Below are positions 43,461 to 54,844 of a DNA stretch of 64,000 nucleotides, one piece after another. The stretch comes from Schistosoma haematobium (Eukaryota > Platyhelminthes > Trematoda > Strigeidida > Schistosomatidae): assembly GCF_000699445.3 (NCBI RefSeq), contig NC_067196.1:88700364-88764363 (forward strand), in the 5' to 3' direction. A program made the translations under genes and the position numbers. The notes under the pieces are model-generated. The model did not search any database and was not told where the DNA came from. It worked only from the letters and a program-made list of their open reading frames with translations. The number at the start of each line of letters is the position of its first letter. Positions within the stretch are counted from its first letter, which is position 1.

Positions 43461-43563
43461 TTAAAAAGGAAAACAATTTTGGGATTAATTTTATCACTAC
43501 GTGTTTTTTCTTATTAAAAAATTTTTTTTTTACTATGTGGTTAATCTAAGGAAGAGAAAAATT

Positions 43564-43638
43564 ATGGGTTGCGTGAATACAAAATCAGTTTTAGATAAAT
43601 CCATTGAAGAAATTGAAAAACCTGAAATTTTATTGAAA
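43564..43638 (+). CDS. Candidate first coding exon of an N-myristoylated protein
   Basis: ATG at 43564 opens 25 codons starting MGCVNTKS and ending EILLK, followed exactly by GTAAGTATG, a consensus splice donor, in phase 0. M-G-x-x-x-T-K is the N-myristoylation motif and Cys3 a usual palmitoylation position, so membrane targeting is inferred. The following segment is acidic and helical in character (DKSIEEIEKPE). No later exon could be identified with confidence in the remaining 20 kb; schistosome introns can be that long. The protein family is not recognised. Confidence 0.5.
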
Positions 43639-43734
43639 GTAAGTATGAAATAAATTACTTATTTAATTTATTGTTATGATTGATTATTTGTGTATAAGTA
43701 ACTGATGAATTATTTCTAATAGGAATAATTAATC

Positions 43735-44040
43735 AAAGATGACAAGTGATTAGCAGTGAAATCAAGGATGCACGTTTCATCCTATTAGGGACTCAAGAAC
43801 TGGATGTATCTGCATCCTAGAGTTGACGTTCGAGTCTCGGGATGTAGGTCCATCCAGCTGACGAGTTCTAAATAGGACAAAATGGGTATCCTTGATTCCA
43901 CTGCTAACCACTATTCATCTTAGCTTAAAAAACTTGTGATTTAAGACAATGCACACAGGATGTATATATGCCAATATGTGACTGATCAATCGCAGTCCTA
44001 AAACAACAATGAGAAGAAATAAGTAAAACAACAAATGCAT
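43735..44040. repeat. Two Sm-alpha-like SINE pieces in inverted arrangement
   Basis: 43737-43845 is a minus-oriented ribozyme block (CACGTTTCATCCTATTAGGG). It joins a plus-oriented block (CATCCAGCTGACGAG...AGGACAAAATGGG) with tail (GATCAATCGCAGTCC...). The plus ribozyme has CAAA in place of GAAA. Confidence 0.75.
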
Positions 44041-44299
44041 TTGGGAATGATTAATTCTTGGAAAATGATTTAAAAATATAAAATTCATCATTGTCAAGTT
44101 TGTCATCGTTATAATAAATGAAAATATACATTTATTTGAATTATAGAAATTTGTATTAGTGTAGAAGTTGTAGTTTAAAGTTTACAGTAATTGAATTGAT
44201 GACTAATTCATCTTATACAGTATAAAACGTTTATTCATCAAGAAATGTACACTCAGATGAAGTATCTTTTGAGCAAACGTTTACTGTAAATTTGAAAGT

Positions 44300-44455
44300 T
44301 AGAATGCATTCAGCAGCTGAGTGGATAACGCGATGGCGTTTGAAGCGAATGGTGCAGGGCTCGAGTACTAGAGTGAACACCAATAAAAGACTGATCAATC
44401 GCAGTCTTTAACCTCGATAGAAAGATTCAAGCAAACAATACCAAGTGTATATATA
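44300..44455 (+). repeat. Sm-alpha-like SINE with ribozyme deleted
   Basis: Head (CTGAGTGGATAACGCGATGG, B box GGCTCGAGTACTAG) runs directly into the tail (CAATAAAAGACTGATC...CAATACCAAGTG). The ribozyme segment is missing. Confidence 0.8.
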
Positions 44456-45040
44456 TTGACGTAATGACTTTCTAAATGATTTTTTAACTAAAGTGACGTT
44501 CAGTATTTTATTAACAATGTAACATTCTATATAAAAATAAAGATATAGTGTAAACAATAATTCACTTACAGAATTGAAGCGTTATTGATTTCCCTTTGGT
44601 TTGATACTTGTAGTACATGTTACTTCAGATCATTATGTGATTCTAAAAGATTCCATTCTTATGTCCCTTGTTCATTTGACTATCTGTAAATTGGGATGAA
44701 TGAACTTAAAGAGGGTAGGATAAGACATTCGAGTAGATCATTTTAATTATCCCATGTAACTGAACATCGCTCTATTGAGATAATAATCAATAAAGGCCTT
44801 TCTATTTACAATATTCATATGGAATTCCTTTGTTGTGTAGTGTGTATATGTTTACAATAATGTGTATATTATTATAGTTTGTAATCTTGAGATAATCAGC
44901 TTGAATTTAGACATTTTCTAAATGGAAGTATGTCGTTTCTATGATATTTTTGTGACTACAAACGTTATACGCCAATCAAATTAAGATATGATAAACTCAA
45001 ATATTTATGCTACTGATTGTTACAGGATTGATAAATAGGG
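44456..45040. other. AT-rich spacer
   Basis: No supported feature; may be intron of the gene starting at 43564. Confidence 0.4.
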
Positions 45041-45044
45041 ATTA

Positions 45045-45255
45045 GTGGAGATTATAGAATCCCCATAGTTTAAGTTATGAACTGATCTTAGCTAGATCAC
45101 CACTGAAAACTTTGAAGTACTGAACAGATGTTTTGTCACAGTACGGCGTTACTCAGTAGTTTTCATCTATAACCCCGCGACTGGAAATCAAACTCGATAT
45201 TTTTGATCTCGCACTCGTACCGCTAATCCAGCACCTGAAAGTGTTGCAGCCTAAC
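45045..45255 (-). repeat. Degenerate family-2 SINE
   Basis: Minus strand: head and B-box relics, CTGAGTAACGCCG, TGACAAAACATC and tail are recognisable but all functional motifs are mutated. Confidence 0.65.
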
Positions 45256-46935
45256 TTGACGGTTTATTTATTTATTGTGAACTTGTTTAGTGTTTGTCTG
45301 TTTGTGACTGTTTATAGAATTTACGGAAAGACGAAACTGGTTATCATATTTTTTTGATTATATGATAGTAATTAGTAGTAATCATAATTTTTAATAGCCG
45401 CACCTCTTAAGTTAAAGATCAAGTTGTTAAACATATGTATTCTACAAATAATATTTACACACTTTACTTTCACTATTGTTCGTATAAAGTAAACTTAACG
45501 AAATACTTGTTTGCTAAAGGCATAGTTAACATCTTCAATTGATTTTAGCTAGGAACCTAACGTAGAGCGTTAGAGTTGAATAGAGTATGAACTCAATGGA
45601 CTTTCAGAGAAGGATTCTGGAATCTTGAGGCTTTCGGTTGATCTCCCTACTTTTGAGTAACTAACCAATAGCTCACTCTGTCAACTTTAACTATTCCATG
45701 ATACTCGAATTCTGTTTGTTTTATTTGGCCGCTGTGATGTTTGCGTTTATAAATATGATTGAGCTTGTGTTTCACCTTGGTTTTTAGAAGATAACACTAA
45801 TCAATCAGCTGTAGCTTGGTTTTTTCAACAGTATAATAACATTCAATAGAATTTGTTTCCTCATTGTTCTGTAAAATCGTTTCCGAATTCACTCATTCCG
45901 ATGACATTGTAATCCAAATTATACATTCAGTAATTTTATTAAAGGCAAATAAAACAAAACACTGTATTGAAACTAGTATAAATCGTTAAGACAGTGTACA
46001 ATAGAACTTGATCTGATTACTTATGATTACTTATACATCAACTAATTTTTTCATGACGGAATAACTTTATTCATAGAACCATTGAAAACCAGGGATAGCT
46101 GGAGCGTTATTTTGTTCTTGTATAAGACTCCTTATCATTGAGTGATCTATAGGTTAAGCGTTCACCGAAAAGCCTTGAAGATTCTATCTTCGTTTCCCAA
46201 TTAGTTTGCCTATACGCAATCTTGAAGAGTACCATCGTAGGATAACAAACTTTCAATTTTTTTCCCTAGTTTTCGTTGGTCACCAAACTAAAATGAACTC
46301 GTGAGGTATGACAACAAAATTCATTATTTTTGTAAAACTCCATTTTATTAAAATATATTAATTACTATCTTTAAATCTTATATTTCACTCAGTGGGAGAG
46401 ATAAGTTTAAAGGGAGATGACTTCTAATATTTAACTAAAAGTGTTGTTCTACTTGACAAAAAAACACACAACTTATTCAAGTCCATAATTACGTTCAGTG
46501 TGATTACTTTGAAATTCGTGTTGATAGAGGCTAGAACTGTGATGAATGTAGACTCCCTACCATCCTACTCCCCTATTACGTATTTTAAACGTACATTAAT
46601 ACTGCTTATATTGATTTGAACAACTGTCTGTCATTTACAATCTAATTAGTGAAACTATTAGTTGGTTATAATAAGTTGGTTTGTGTGATTTGCTTTTTAA
46701 ATTCACCATCTTGACTAATTTATTGTGTTGCCAAGAGAAAAAATTGTATTTTCATTAAACTTATAATGTTGGGTAACTGTAGTCAAGTAGCAGGAAGTTC
46801 TGCTTGACCTGTGTTTTGTGTTAATTCACACTTTTAAAAAAAGGATGCCCACAATGTTGAACAAACTATTGGTCATTGAGAAATCCTCACTGGTATCTTA
46901 CCTTCTTTTCTTTTCATCATGTTTATTATTTATTA
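45256..46935. other. AT-rich spacer with one very degraded SINE
   Basis: 46075-46260 keeps traces of a SINE (CCATTGAAAACCAGG, TAGGTTAAGCGTTCACC, ACCATCGTAGG). Otherwise nothing supported. Confidence 0.4.
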
Positions 46936-46937
46936 TT

Positions 46938-47345
46938 TAAACACATAAATATTGGTACAAGAAGGCACCAAATATATATGCACCACAAAATACATTCGAT
47001 TTGTGTGAGATGGTTTTTTAAGGGGCCACTCCCTAAACCTTTGACCTAAAGGTTTAATCCGCATGGAAGTGGAAAAACGTCAGCAGATGCAGTCCTGTGA
47101 TAGCCCGTGACAAATAATATGTTCATAGACCATTTGTCCGCTTACGATACTGGAGCTCATTGATTTGGAATTACGGTTTTCCAACTCCTATGGGTTGATA
47201 CTCCATACCCACTAACCTGGCTAAGGCACCGAATATTTTCCTTTCGTCCTCTAAATTTCGTAAACAACACTCTCACCGTGAGAAAGCAGTGAGTAAGACT
47301 TTCATGTCAATATCCTCCATATTTCACTCCTTGTGTTGTATACGC
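46938..47345 (-). repeat. Unidentified dispersed element W, copy 1
   Basis: It matches 54845-55260 along its length: both share TTTAAACACATAAA.ATTGG, GCACCAAAT, GGGCCAC, CCTAAAGGT, CATTTGTCC, CGTAAACAACA and GCAGTGAGTA. The AT-rich 3'-like end (AATAAATA on the minus strand) suggests a non-LTR type element read on the minus strand. No ORF. Confidence 0.6.
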
Positions 47346-48840
47346 CTGATAGGTCTTGAGGTGTTTCTGACTGACGTTCTTCAGGATAAATTACATGAAT
47401 ATATATAGTTTAGGTAGTGTGAAAACTATTCAATCTTTTGTTATCTAACGTTTAACACTTAATAGATCTTTTTTAATCATAAGCTAACCGATTGAATGAG
47501 ATGTTCCTTTTCAATTGATGTTTAATTACTGTAGATAAAACAAAATTTAGACTGCATTGTATCAATAACTTTTCACCTTAGATTAATTTGATATTACTTG
47601 CCAAGATACCTTGAAAGTATGTTCAAAACCGAATTCATCAACAACATGTCTAATCTACTCATTCATTCATTCATTCCTTATTCATTACGCGATTATCAGA
47701 CAGAAAATCACTGAACAGTTAAACGAAAAAATAAGACTAATTTGACATGATGGAAATCATTTTTAACACAGATGGATGATTTTGATAGAGTTTAGTTCTT
47801 TGAGCTGAATGGTTTGGTCAACCAAAAACAAAACTTCATCAAAAATAAACGAATTTCAATTTTAACTAATAAATGAAAACAGTTCTGTTTATCATTGTTA
47901 CAATGATGATGACTAATTTCTATAATTAAAGAAGAAAACATTGTGTATTTCTTTTTTCAAACAAATAATAACAAGTTAGAACCGACAAGATGACAGTAAT
48001 AATAAAGCTTATTGTTATTACCATTATTATTATTATTACTTTATTGATTTCTTCACATTTCGTTCATTTACTTTCGTCAAATTGGAAATCAATACGACTG
48101 AACACATTGAAGGTTTAATATATTTTAAGAAACACACCTATTCAAGAAGAAAAATAACCGAACATGTTAATCGATCGATTTAAACAAGAAGTCGACTCAT
48201 GACAATAATAATAATAATAATAATAAACAGTTTGTCTACTGTACCACTGAGACTGTTTGTTTGATAACTAGAGGCATTTATCAGGAATCTTTGAAACTGA
48301 ATCGGAGTGAATAAATGATCAAAGTGGAAATTCGGATCTGTAACCCATAGTTCTGTAGTTGGAAACTTAATACATGGAATTCGATTAGGAGTGAGATTTT
48401 GATTTTCTAAAAGTGATAATCGCTAAGTAATCAATTAATTTAGATGATATCTGAATATGGCCATAAAGTAGGAATTTTTTTATGATATGACAAGGTATAT
48501 GTTTGTGTTACTAAGTTTTCAGTCATATATGTTATTTAAGATAGGATAATGGATACTGTTCAGCTGTAAAATAAACCTTGTAACATTTAAGTCATAACTT
48601 TTTGTTGAAGGTGTATTCATTTAGCCGAAATGCCACCACTTCACAAACGGATAATGGATACCTATGATCATCACTATCATCGACACAAACACTTCCGACA
48701 AAACCATGTATATAATACCAGTTCTTGGTACCGTGCCATTTACAACCTACTTGGCATTTTCTCTCAGATTGATTATGTTAGTATACATTTTGGTAATTAC
48801 AACTCAAAAAATTATAGTGAAATACATAAAAGATACTGAA
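47346..48840. other. AT-rich spacer with a collapsed DD palindrome and an (ATA)n tract
   Basis: 47772-47848 holds the two arms of the DD element almost without spacer (GATAGAGTTTAGTTCTTTGA ... AAAACTTCATC). 48201-48224 is (ATA)n. A 69-codon frame at 48630-48839 is not supported as a gene. Confidence 0.5.
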
Positions 48841-48841
48841 T

Positions 48842-48995
48842 AATGGCATTTGAAGGAAACGGTGCTGAGTTCGAGTCCTGGATTGAACATCAACTCTTGG
48901 ATGCAGTTACATGAAGCTGACAAATCCCAAATAGAATTAAACGTGCTTACTGGATTACACTACTATCCACCAACCATTTTTGCATAAGTATCTTG
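48842..48995 (+). repeat. Degenerate Sm-alpha-like SINE
   Basis: Plus strand: B box (GAGTTCGAGTCCTGG), GAACATCAACTC, CTGACAAATCCCAAATAG (core altered), GATTACACTACTATCC. Head truncated. Confidence 0.7.
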
Positions 48996-49450
48996 TCTTA
49001 TGTAGAAACATGTAAAATCTATCATACTCCTGATACATCTTTACTAGTAGTAATGATTAATTTCAGAAAGTACAACCTATTATGTTGTTTCTTTACAAGA
49101 AGGTGTAAGGCATTAAGGTTTCCAGTTCGTTTACGATAGTTTTTATCTACGAAAGATTGATGGTTCTTATACGACTCAAAGAATAAAATTATGAGTAGAC
49201 AGGATATCTGTTGAGAAGACAGAACTTTTAGGATAACATTATATTTGCACAGAAGCTGATAATTAAAAAGTAATAACTTCATTTATTTGGTAAGATGAAA
49301 TGATTTTGGAAGAGTTAAACAAGAAAGACAATTGAATATAGTGCACAAATCCACATGTGATTAGTCAGAGTATTGATCTTAATAGTAAATCCTTTTTGTG
49401 AGTTGATAATCTCGAAATCGGATAACAAGGTGAACATATGAACAACGATC
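48996..49450. other. AT-rich spacer
   Basis: No supported feature. Confidence 0.45.
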
Positions 49451-49454
49451 ACTA

Positions 49455-49690
49455 AAACAGTATTGTTCTGTGAGCTGGATGGTTTGATCGTGGATCAGTC
49501 AAGATCGAGGTTGACAGGACAAGGATGAACTGCGAGACTTTTGTGGAGAAAATTGAATACTTCACTTCTACTTCAAGTTTATGCTGATGACGTTATTCAG
49601 AAGAACGATGAAAGCCACACAACTATACCATTCAGCTCAGAGAATAAAACTTCAATCGAATCATTCGTCTGAGTTACAAAACTTCACTAC
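49455..49690. repeat. DD repeat copy with inverted start
   Basis: A minus-oriented arm (GTTCTGTGAGCTGGATGG) is followed about 100 bp later by the plus-oriented unit (CTTCACTTCTACTTCAAG, GCTGATGACGTTATTCAG, CATTCAGCTCAGAGAATAAAAC, CTGAGTTACAAA). Confidence 0.6.
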
Positions 49691-50232
49691 CATCTCATAC
49701 ATTCAACACATTCAAATAGTTGTGAGAACAAAGTTTTTTTTGTATACGTATATGACTTACATAATACAAATGTTCCCACAGTCATTTCGTAGATTTATTA
49801 AGACAGTTTGTGTGAATATTGGTAAATGTAGAATTCCGACGTCAACATATGACTCAATAGTGTGTAAGATGAAGTCCAAAATTTAGTTTAAAATGATACT
49901 TTGCATGCATAGAGATTTAACTTGAAAATATTGGTATCTATTGTGTGTTCTATGCTTTTTGAACGGAGATGAATCAGTGATCATAAACATATCTATATTC
50001 TGAAAATAATTACAGGATGTGCACTAAATTAGAAACATGATCAAGTTGATACAGAGGGGAGATAACATGTAAACATACAAGTCACTTAAAAAAAGATGTT
50101 ATTCATAAACCATTTTGATTGATTATTTATCAGAGAGTTGTCAGTAATTTAAAGCATATGATCCGAATAAATGTATAATGAAGAGGCGGCATCAATTTAG
50201 AACACAATACTATCAGTGAAACATATACCTTA

Positions 50233-50627
50233 TGTTGGGGACGTTAGATCCCCAGAACTCACTTGAAAAAGGTCCTAATTTTGTAAATTCTTTGTTTTCG
50301 CGCCGAAAGCGCTCTTTTCACTTTCATGTTGTTTTTCCCACTTGTGAGAATTTTAAACACTATTGGTCCGTTGTGTCTTTTAGTATGGTACTTTGTAATG
50401 ATTCCCAAGGACGATTTTGTGCTGTATGTATACGTTTTGATTTGTGTCTGTCGTCATCGCTCGTGTTTCTGGCTTTTGTGGAATATACTTCCCCGTTCGA
50501 ACTTCGACTTTCCTCTCTAGTAAGCGGGGCTGTGACGCATCAGAATAGCTAGTTTATTGGTATTTGGTCAGAAGTCCTTTGTTCCGTTCGCAAATTTAGT
50601 GAACTCGTAATCGCTTCAAACATAGCT
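50233..50627 (+). mobile_element. Possible solo LTR bordered by CCTTA
   Basis: The block begins TGTTGGGGACG, is less AT-rich than its flanks, and is bordered by CCTTA at 50228-50232 and 50628-50632. The right end (CATAGCT) does not end in CA, so the LTR reading is uncertain. An open frame at 50233-50552 has no recognisable domain. Confidence 0.4.
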
Positions 50628-50777
50628 CCTTATTAGTTATCAATCATCAAAACATACAATCCTCTTTAAAAAGGATTATATCATGTGTTTAGTTTGTAGA
50701 AGAGAATTGAATGTAATTAAATAGCATTAATTTAACTGATATATACACCTGTACACCGAGGTGTACAGGAAAAGCTG

Positions 50778-50950
50778 TGAACCATATGTGGAAACATTCG
50801 AACACTTCACTTCTACCTGAATTTTATGCTGATGATGTTGTCCAGAAGAAGAACGATGAAGGCTCCACGACCAAACCATCCAGATCAGAGAACAAAACTT
50901 CATCGAAATCATTTACCTGAGCTACAAATCTCCACCATCTCAAGCTTTGA
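50778..50950 (+). repeat. DD repeat, plus-oriented copy
   Basis: CACTTCACTTCTACCTGAA, GCTGATGATGTTGTCCAG, CCACGACCAAACCATCCAG, GAACAAAACTTCATCGAAAT, CTGAGCTACAAATCTCC. Confidence 0.65.
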
Positions 50951-51435
50951 CAATTTAAAACGAAATTGGAAAAGACTACTATCATTACGTTCTGGTAATT
51001 CTTTTTGAAGCGAAGTTTAAAATGTCGACTTTACAAAGAGATTGAATAATTGGTGTATTATTAGCTTATTTTCGTTCAACTACAAGATTCACGTTATCAT
51101 CCATAATTATAAAGAAGAAAAAAAGTTGAAAACACCAAGGAATGAAACAACACTGTTATCATAGTAGAATACACAGAATGGTCGAAATGTCTAAAATAAT
51201 CTTCTTTATAAATCAATTCGTTAAACATAATCAGGAACTTATATGAACATAGACTTGTTACAAATGTAGAAATATAGAAACAATAATGTTTGCGCATGAT
51301 GGAGGTATCACATAAGAGGTTCGCAACATTTATGCTTGTAATATAGTAAGGACGCCAAACAGCAGGATGTAGAAGAATTTTATCGATGATCATTACCATA
51401 AGAGTGTCTAGCGTTTAGTCGACTACGGTATACTT
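50951..51435. other. AT-rich spacer
   Basis: No supported feature. Confidence 0.45.
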
Positions 51436-51711
51436 TTAGTGAATGAGAACATCAGTGGAGGACAACCAAATACATTTGAACACAAAATTATAGAATTTCT
51501 TAGTAAAATCTGAAAACCATACAGTAAATACTTGATTTGCAAAATATCAATCATTTGTCTTAGACTTGATTGTTCCTTCATTTCTACAACGATCACTTTT
51601 TATTTTCGTTCACTTCTCTTCAATCTTCTTAACCTTCTGCAACGAGACATTTCGCTTTCGAATGATGATACGCACTTCTCATATCTGTCAAACTCAGTAG
51701 CACACATCACA
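51436..51711 (-). mobile_element. LTR, family F1 (minus), diverged solo
   Basis: Same internal order as other F1 LTRs (AAATTATAGAATTTCTTAGT, TTTGCAAAATATCAATC, GTAGCACACATCACA on the plus strand), but diverged and with a lost CTACTTAT...ATAAGTAG hairpin. Confidence 0.65.
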
Positions 51712-52037
51712 TTATCATTGATTCAAACATTTTAAAAAAAGTAGTATTTGAAGAAAGATGCTTTTCGATTTATATTATTAACAGTGGTAAGCGATTAGTT
51801 TTGACGATAAATGGTCTCTAGTTGTTAACAGCTTTCCTTCAAAAATTACTTGTCAATTAATTTACACTGAAACGTTCGCATATTTGATACTGGATACATT
51901 GAACATTATAGTTTAAAGTAAAATAACAACAGTAACAGATATTCTGTGAAGAATAACGAGCTGACCATTTTGTTTGCATAGATGGATACATTTCAACAGC
52001 ATACAATTAATAGTCAGTACTACAGTTTTTTAACAGT
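51712..52037. other. AT-rich spacer
   Basis: No supported feature. Confidence 0.5.
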
Positions 52038-52042
52038 AATTG

Positions 52043-52390
52043 TGTGAGGACAGTCCACAGGTTAACTCAAGAAAGCTGTAAGAAGCTGAGAAACAGCCAA
52101 AGATATTCCATCCGATCACCTTTTGGAAGAATATTCTAGAATCCATACGTGTAACCTCCCGATTGGACAATGCTAGTAACCCCCTATATGCGGATTGGAG
52201 GATTGTAATGATGATTTCGTTACTTACTAAAAACCATAAATACCTGACAGTTTTGTACTATAATTGACACTGTCTGGAATAAAACTCCTTTCACTAGTCT
52301 TCTGTTTTCTTATTGCGACTTGGAAGGGTTCTAGCGTTCTAGTGCTCAGTTATACGCGGTATATCAAGAATATAAGCTCTAGATATAACA
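52043..52390 (+). mobile_element. Solo LTR, family F3, with 5-bp target duplication
   Basis: TGTGAGGACAGTCC ... AGATATAACA, 348 bp, with AATTG directly on both sides (52038-52042 and 52391-52395). TATA-like CATAAATACC at about 52236. Related to 25811-26164. Confidence 0.8.
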
Positions 52391-52397
52391 AATTGAC

Positions 52398-52690
52398 ATT
52401 TTATCAGAAGGGGTTTTATAGAGATTTTAATAATTTCAGTAGTTGAAATAATGAGTCGATGGAAGCTTAGTTGAAGTTAAACATTAACACCGTTGGATGC
52501 CGACTCAGTGGTCTAGTGGTTAAGCGCTAGCGCGCGAGACTGACGGGTCCTGAGTTCGAATCTCGTGGGAGGTGGGATCGTGGATGCCTACAGCTCAGGA
52601 GTCCCATACCGGGACGAAACGGCCGTCCAGTGCTTCTAGGTTTTCCATGGTGGTTTAGCTTCAATTGACTCATGATTTCAAATATTGAAG
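52398..52690. repeat. Family-2 SINE fold-back with nearly complete plus arm
   Basis: A minus tail (ATCAGAAGGGGTTTTATAG...GAAGCTTA, to 52467) meets a plus copy with head (GACTCAGTGGTCTAGTGG), B box (GAGTTCGAATCTCG), ribozyme (CTCAGGAG in place of CTGAGGAG, GACGAAACGGCCGTCC intact) and tail. Confidence 0.8.
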
Positions 52691-53145
52691 TTGACATTTG
52701 TTCAAAGACATAAGCACGACAGGAATAGATATTATTAATGAACTATTCTTTCTGAATCTCTTTAGTTCATTGATTACATATTTTCCTAATCTGTTTAGTA
52801 ATGTATACAACTTCTTCCTACAAAGAAGTAAATCTAAACATCCAACATTTTTATTGATCTACAATAAGATACCATTACTTAATTAGTTTATATTTTCCCA
52901 AAGTTGTACTCAAATAGTTTGATTTTATTAAAGTTATTTTATTCTTTATTGATAATGAAAGTCGGTTTAGTGATGGTGAGTTACAATATTAATTTCATTA
53001 TTGTTTATCATTTAATATTAATTACTTTACAAGTTTAAAAGCTAATCATCTATCTCATCAGTGAATATAATTGGAATGTATTGCTACATTTTGAGTAAGA
53101 TATTGTTACTAATGTATTCAACTTGTAAATTTTCAATTGAATGAT
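52691..53145. other. AT-rich spacer
   Basis: No supported feature. Confidence 0.5.
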
Positions 53146-53149
53146 GAAC

Positions 53150-53475
53150 ATTACTTACTTACGCGGGTTACTCCCAATGGAGCATAGGCCGCTGACCAGC
53201 ATTCTCCAACCCACTCTGTCCTGGACCTCCCTTTCCAGTTCTGTCCAATTTTTGTTCATTTTTCTCATGTCTGTCTTCATTTATCAGCGTAATGTGTTCT
53301 TTGGTCTTCCTCTTTTCCTTCGACGTTGAGAATTCCATGTGGGGACTTGCCTTATGACGCAGTTGGGTGCTTTCCTCAATGTGTGTCCTATCCACTTCCA
53401 GCACTTCTTTCTGATTTCTTCCTCTGCTATAATCTGGTTTGTTCTCTCCCACAGTAGATTGTTGTTGATTAACAT
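53150..53475 (-). pseudogene. RTE-clade LINE 3'-end fragment
   Basis: Minus strand: [50 protein letters not shown], then a shift and [15 protein letters not shown] in another frame; a GTAAGTAA tail lies at 53152-53160. Confidence 0.85.
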
Positions 53476-53745
53476 TACCATATACAAAAAACTAAAGTGA
53501 ATATATCCCTCATGAGACTCAATAGTCATCAGTAAATATTGATGTAACATATTTTACTGTTCCGTTGTGTTTGTCACGTCCAAATTTTGATATTCCTTAA
53601 TAAACTAAGTTCAAATTGAAATATTTCTATAAATGAATTAGTTGTTGGCACAAACTTTTAAAACTGAGATTAATACATTTTATGAATTCTCTTCAATTTT
53701 CCTATTCTTACTCGATTTGTTTTAAGGTCGGAAAATGTGAACGGT
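53476..53745. other. AT-rich spacer
   Basis: No supported feature. Confidence 0.5.
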
Positions 53746-53747
53746 TA

Positions 53748-54130
53748 AATATCAGTTTGGGGGTTGTGGAGATTATTAAGTGACTAGCTTCGTGAGAAAA
53801 TTCTCGGAGTTCTGGTGAGAAGCCATGACCAGTGGAGCTAATCCGTGTCGGGTAGAAACAGGTGTCTACCTCAGTACAATGGAAGATGGTCGCGCAACTT
53901 CGTGGATTGATTGAGGCTGGACACTTTCACCACTGGATTCCGGCTCAGTGGTCCAGTAGGTTAAGCGTTCTCACGCAAGAATGAAGGCTCTGAGTTCGAA
54001 TCCCGCGAACGGGATCGTGGATGTGCACTGCTGAAGAGTCCCATAATAGGACGAAACGGCCGTCCATCGCTTCCAGGTTTTCAGTAGTGGTCTAGCATCA
54101 ATCGGTTCATGATCTCAATTAAAAAAAGTC
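53748..54130 (+). repeat. Family-2 SINE, full-length, with inverted tail end at its 5' side
   Basis: 53750-53780 is the last part of a tail in minus orientation (AGTTTGGGGGTTGTGGAG). Then the plus element: leader (GTTCTGGTGAGAAGCC), head (GGCTCAGTGGTCCAGTAGG), B box (GAGTTCGAATCCCGCG), ribozyme and tail ending GATCTCAATT. Confidence 0.85.
54020..54072 (+). ncRNA. Hammerhead ribozyme with intact core, weak helix I
   Basis: Core CTGAAGAG (54031-54038) and GAAAC (54053-54057) match the consensus; stem II GTCC...GGAC and stem III ACGGCCGT are present. Helix I is weakened: GCACTG opposite CATCGC, two mismatches. Confidence 0.6.
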
Positions 54131-54204
54131 AAATGTCAGTTTAGGTTCTGAAACCATAAGCAATAAGTGGTAAATCCAATGATTAATTTAAGTATTAGTA
54201 TATG

Positions 54205-54390
54205 GTTGTAGAGATTATTGAGCTTAGATTAATATTATGAATTGATCAGTGTTAGACCACCATTCTTCAGCAGTGCGCATCTACGATCTTGCATGTGAGA
54301 CTCGAACTCAGGACCTTCGGTCTCGTGTATAAACGCTTAATCTCTAGATCACTAAGCCGGCATCCATTGGTGTTAATATATAACTTCACA
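54205..54390 (-). repeat. Family-2 SINE with partial ribozyme deletion
   Basis: Minus strand: head (GGCTTAGTGATCTAGAG), B box (GAGTTCGAGTCTCAC), GCGCACTGCTGAAGA, then directly the tail (ATGGTGGTCTAACAC). Stem II, GAAA and the cleavage site are gone. Confidence 0.75.
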
Positions 54391-54844
54391 CATTTTTACC
54401 AGTATAAAGTCACAATCTTAGATATAATAACTGATAACTGTTTGATTATTTAAAAATCTTCTTTCATACATCATTTATTCTAAAATCTATATCAGTTTAA
54501 TATACATGGCTAATAGTATTCGAATGATAAATTTATTTCCTTTTGTATGGTTAATTTAATTCATCCTATAGTATATATCATGACATTTTTCAGCATAACA
54601 TAAAAGTCTATGTTCTCGTTTTATTAAGTTAATTGTATATCGATCCTAGTTATTAACCGATTTGAAAGTTAGGTTAATTACACTCGGACAATCGGAAAGC
54701 TGATTGGAAGAATTTCTCTAGAAATAGGTTATGTAAGATAAATGTACTTGTTTTTTCCGTTTTGGTAAAGTAATTCGCCTGATCAATCATCATTAAAAAT
54801 AACCAGGGATCATCAAACATTTGGCTAGTTGAAGTTGATATCGT
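54391..54844. other. AT-rich spacer
   Basis: No supported feature. Confidence 0.5.

Noticed and set aside
48630..48839. 69-codon histidine-rich ORF
   Set aside because: No splice sites in a usable phase, no domain, AT-rich context; chance open frame.
50232..50552. 106-codon ORF
   Set aside because: Coincides with an LTR-like block and shows no protein similarity I can name.
50838..50870. CTGATGATG...hairpin...GATGAAGG in DD repeats, resembling a hammerhead
   Set aside because: The stem between the two motifs is good in consensus form, but the closing 10.1-11.1 pair is U-U, no helix I or III partner exists, and this copy lacks GAAA. Treated as coincidence.
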